Positions 63,719 to 64,000 of a stretch of DNA of 64,000 bases are shown here, piece after piece. Source of the DNA: Candidatus Arsenophonus triatominarum (GTDB lineage: Bacteria > Pseudomonadota > Gammaproteobacteria > Enterobacterales > Enterobacteriaceae); contig NZ_LWMI01000010.1 in NCBI RefSeq assembly GCF_001640365.1, positions 359,021 through 423,020 on the forward strand. Reading direction: 5' to 3'. Below the pieces are notes generated by a model. That model was given only the letters and a program-made list of their open reading frames with translations. It made no database searches and was not told where the DNA came from. A program made the position numbers and the translations under genes. Within the stretch, counting starts at the first letter, position 1. Each line of letters starts with the position of its first letter.

Positions 63719-64000
63719 AGCGTGTGCTCCGGTTTATCCGATGTGACACGGCTGCTGCCGCTTTCTACCCCGTTCACATGATGATAATGGCTGCTGTAAG
63801 CTTCCCGCAGCGCTTTGATGCTGGCCTGTTGCGTACCGACATTATCGGTGATGTCACCCGCCGCCGTGACATTTCCGGTAAAATGCGCTTGGGGCGTATC
63901 GAGGATCACCCCAGAAGGGGCCTTGATAGTGGCCTGCTGACAGTGGATTTCAATGTTTCCTGGACTGGTGATATTTATTCGGTTATCCGCAAATTCAATA
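63715..64000 (-). CDS. Phage baseplate spike/assembly protein V, C-terminal part
   Basis: Incomplete at the window end. The visible part reads INITSPGNIEIHCQQATIKAP, then GVILDTPQAHFTGNVTAAGDIT and HYHHVNGVESGSS; repeated short beta strands and an HxH near the end are typical of gpV/gp45 spikes with a metal-holding tip. The internal ATG at 63909 is not the real start. Confidence 0.82.
   Translation of the reverse strand, partial: IEFADNRINITSPGNIEIHCQQATIKAPSGVILDTPQAHFTGNVTAAGDITDNVGTQQASIKALREAYSSHYHHVNGVESGSSRVTSDKPEHTL

Noticed and set aside
61492..64000. Type VI secretion or insecticidal contractile (PVC-like) cluster
   Set aside because: Baseplate J-like, DUF2612, fiber and fiber-assembly genes in this order are those of a phage; no VgrG, Hcp, ClpV or toxin genes are visible in the part shown.

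Overview
The window looks like the chromosome of an AT-rich, insect-associated member of the Enterobacterales undergoing genome decay. An Arsenophonus-like or similar facultative symbiont is my best guess, but no 16S or marker phylogeny was possible. The conserved genes are typical enterobacterial proteins, and their order follows the E. coli ybh-moa-uvrB-bio-pgl-ybhA-mod block. Between and inside them lie many insertion sequences and many genes broken by stops, frameshifts, deletions or insertions.

Layout. 1-2156: nested IS982/IS630/IS701 debris. 2157-6306: ybhS pseudogene, ybhL, and moaEDCA (minus strand, no moaB) behind a Moco riboswitch. 6448-11492: a mosaic of IS982, IS701, IS256, IS630 and an IS3 end. 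11700-14147: ybhK remnant and intact uvrB with a LexA box. 14389-18014: one miniature element carrying IS982, IS630 and IS481 insertions, dropped into the uvrB upstream region. 18084-24371: miniature element, bioDCFB, BirA-type operator, bioA, damaged pgl. 24972-26690: a lone exonuclease and a lytic polysaccharide monooxygenase pseudogene hit by two different miniature elements. 27360-30838: ybhA and modCBA with a ModE-type operator. 31265-35365: cycA pseudogene, putP remnant, IS elements. 35584-39620: putA without its DNA-binding domain. 39665-43352: fliZ and broken fliA, fliQ, fliR. 43484-48006: IS630, a PheC-like periplasmic protein, a cold-shock gene, IS982 debris. 48007-53111: an insertion nest several levels deep. 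53325-55101: two tRNA-Asn genes and pyrC. 55232-59620: IS630 copies around a phosphoethanolamine-transferase-like gene and an IS256 fragment. 59621-64000: tail and baseplate genes of a contractile-tailed prophage, visibly richer in G and C, running off the window.

Function. The intact genes form coherent groups: biotin synthesis from pimeloyl thioester to biotin, molybdate uptake (modABC) feeding molybdopterin synthesis (moaACDE), DNA repair (uvrB), pyrimidine synthesis (pyrC) and proline catabolism (putA). Motility (fliA, fliQ, fliR), amino acid uptake (cycA, putP), chitin attack (LPMO) and probably pgl are being lost.

Mobile DNA. At least nine full-length IS630 copies, seven IS982 copies or fragments and five IS701-like pieces are present. 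A 192-bp miniature inverted-repeat element (14 copies or fragments) shares its ends with the IS701-like element, and a single 242-bp element shares its ends with IS982. All full-length IS630 copies carry the same A8 tract that splits the transposase into two frames. Functional calls rest on remembered family sequences, not on searches.
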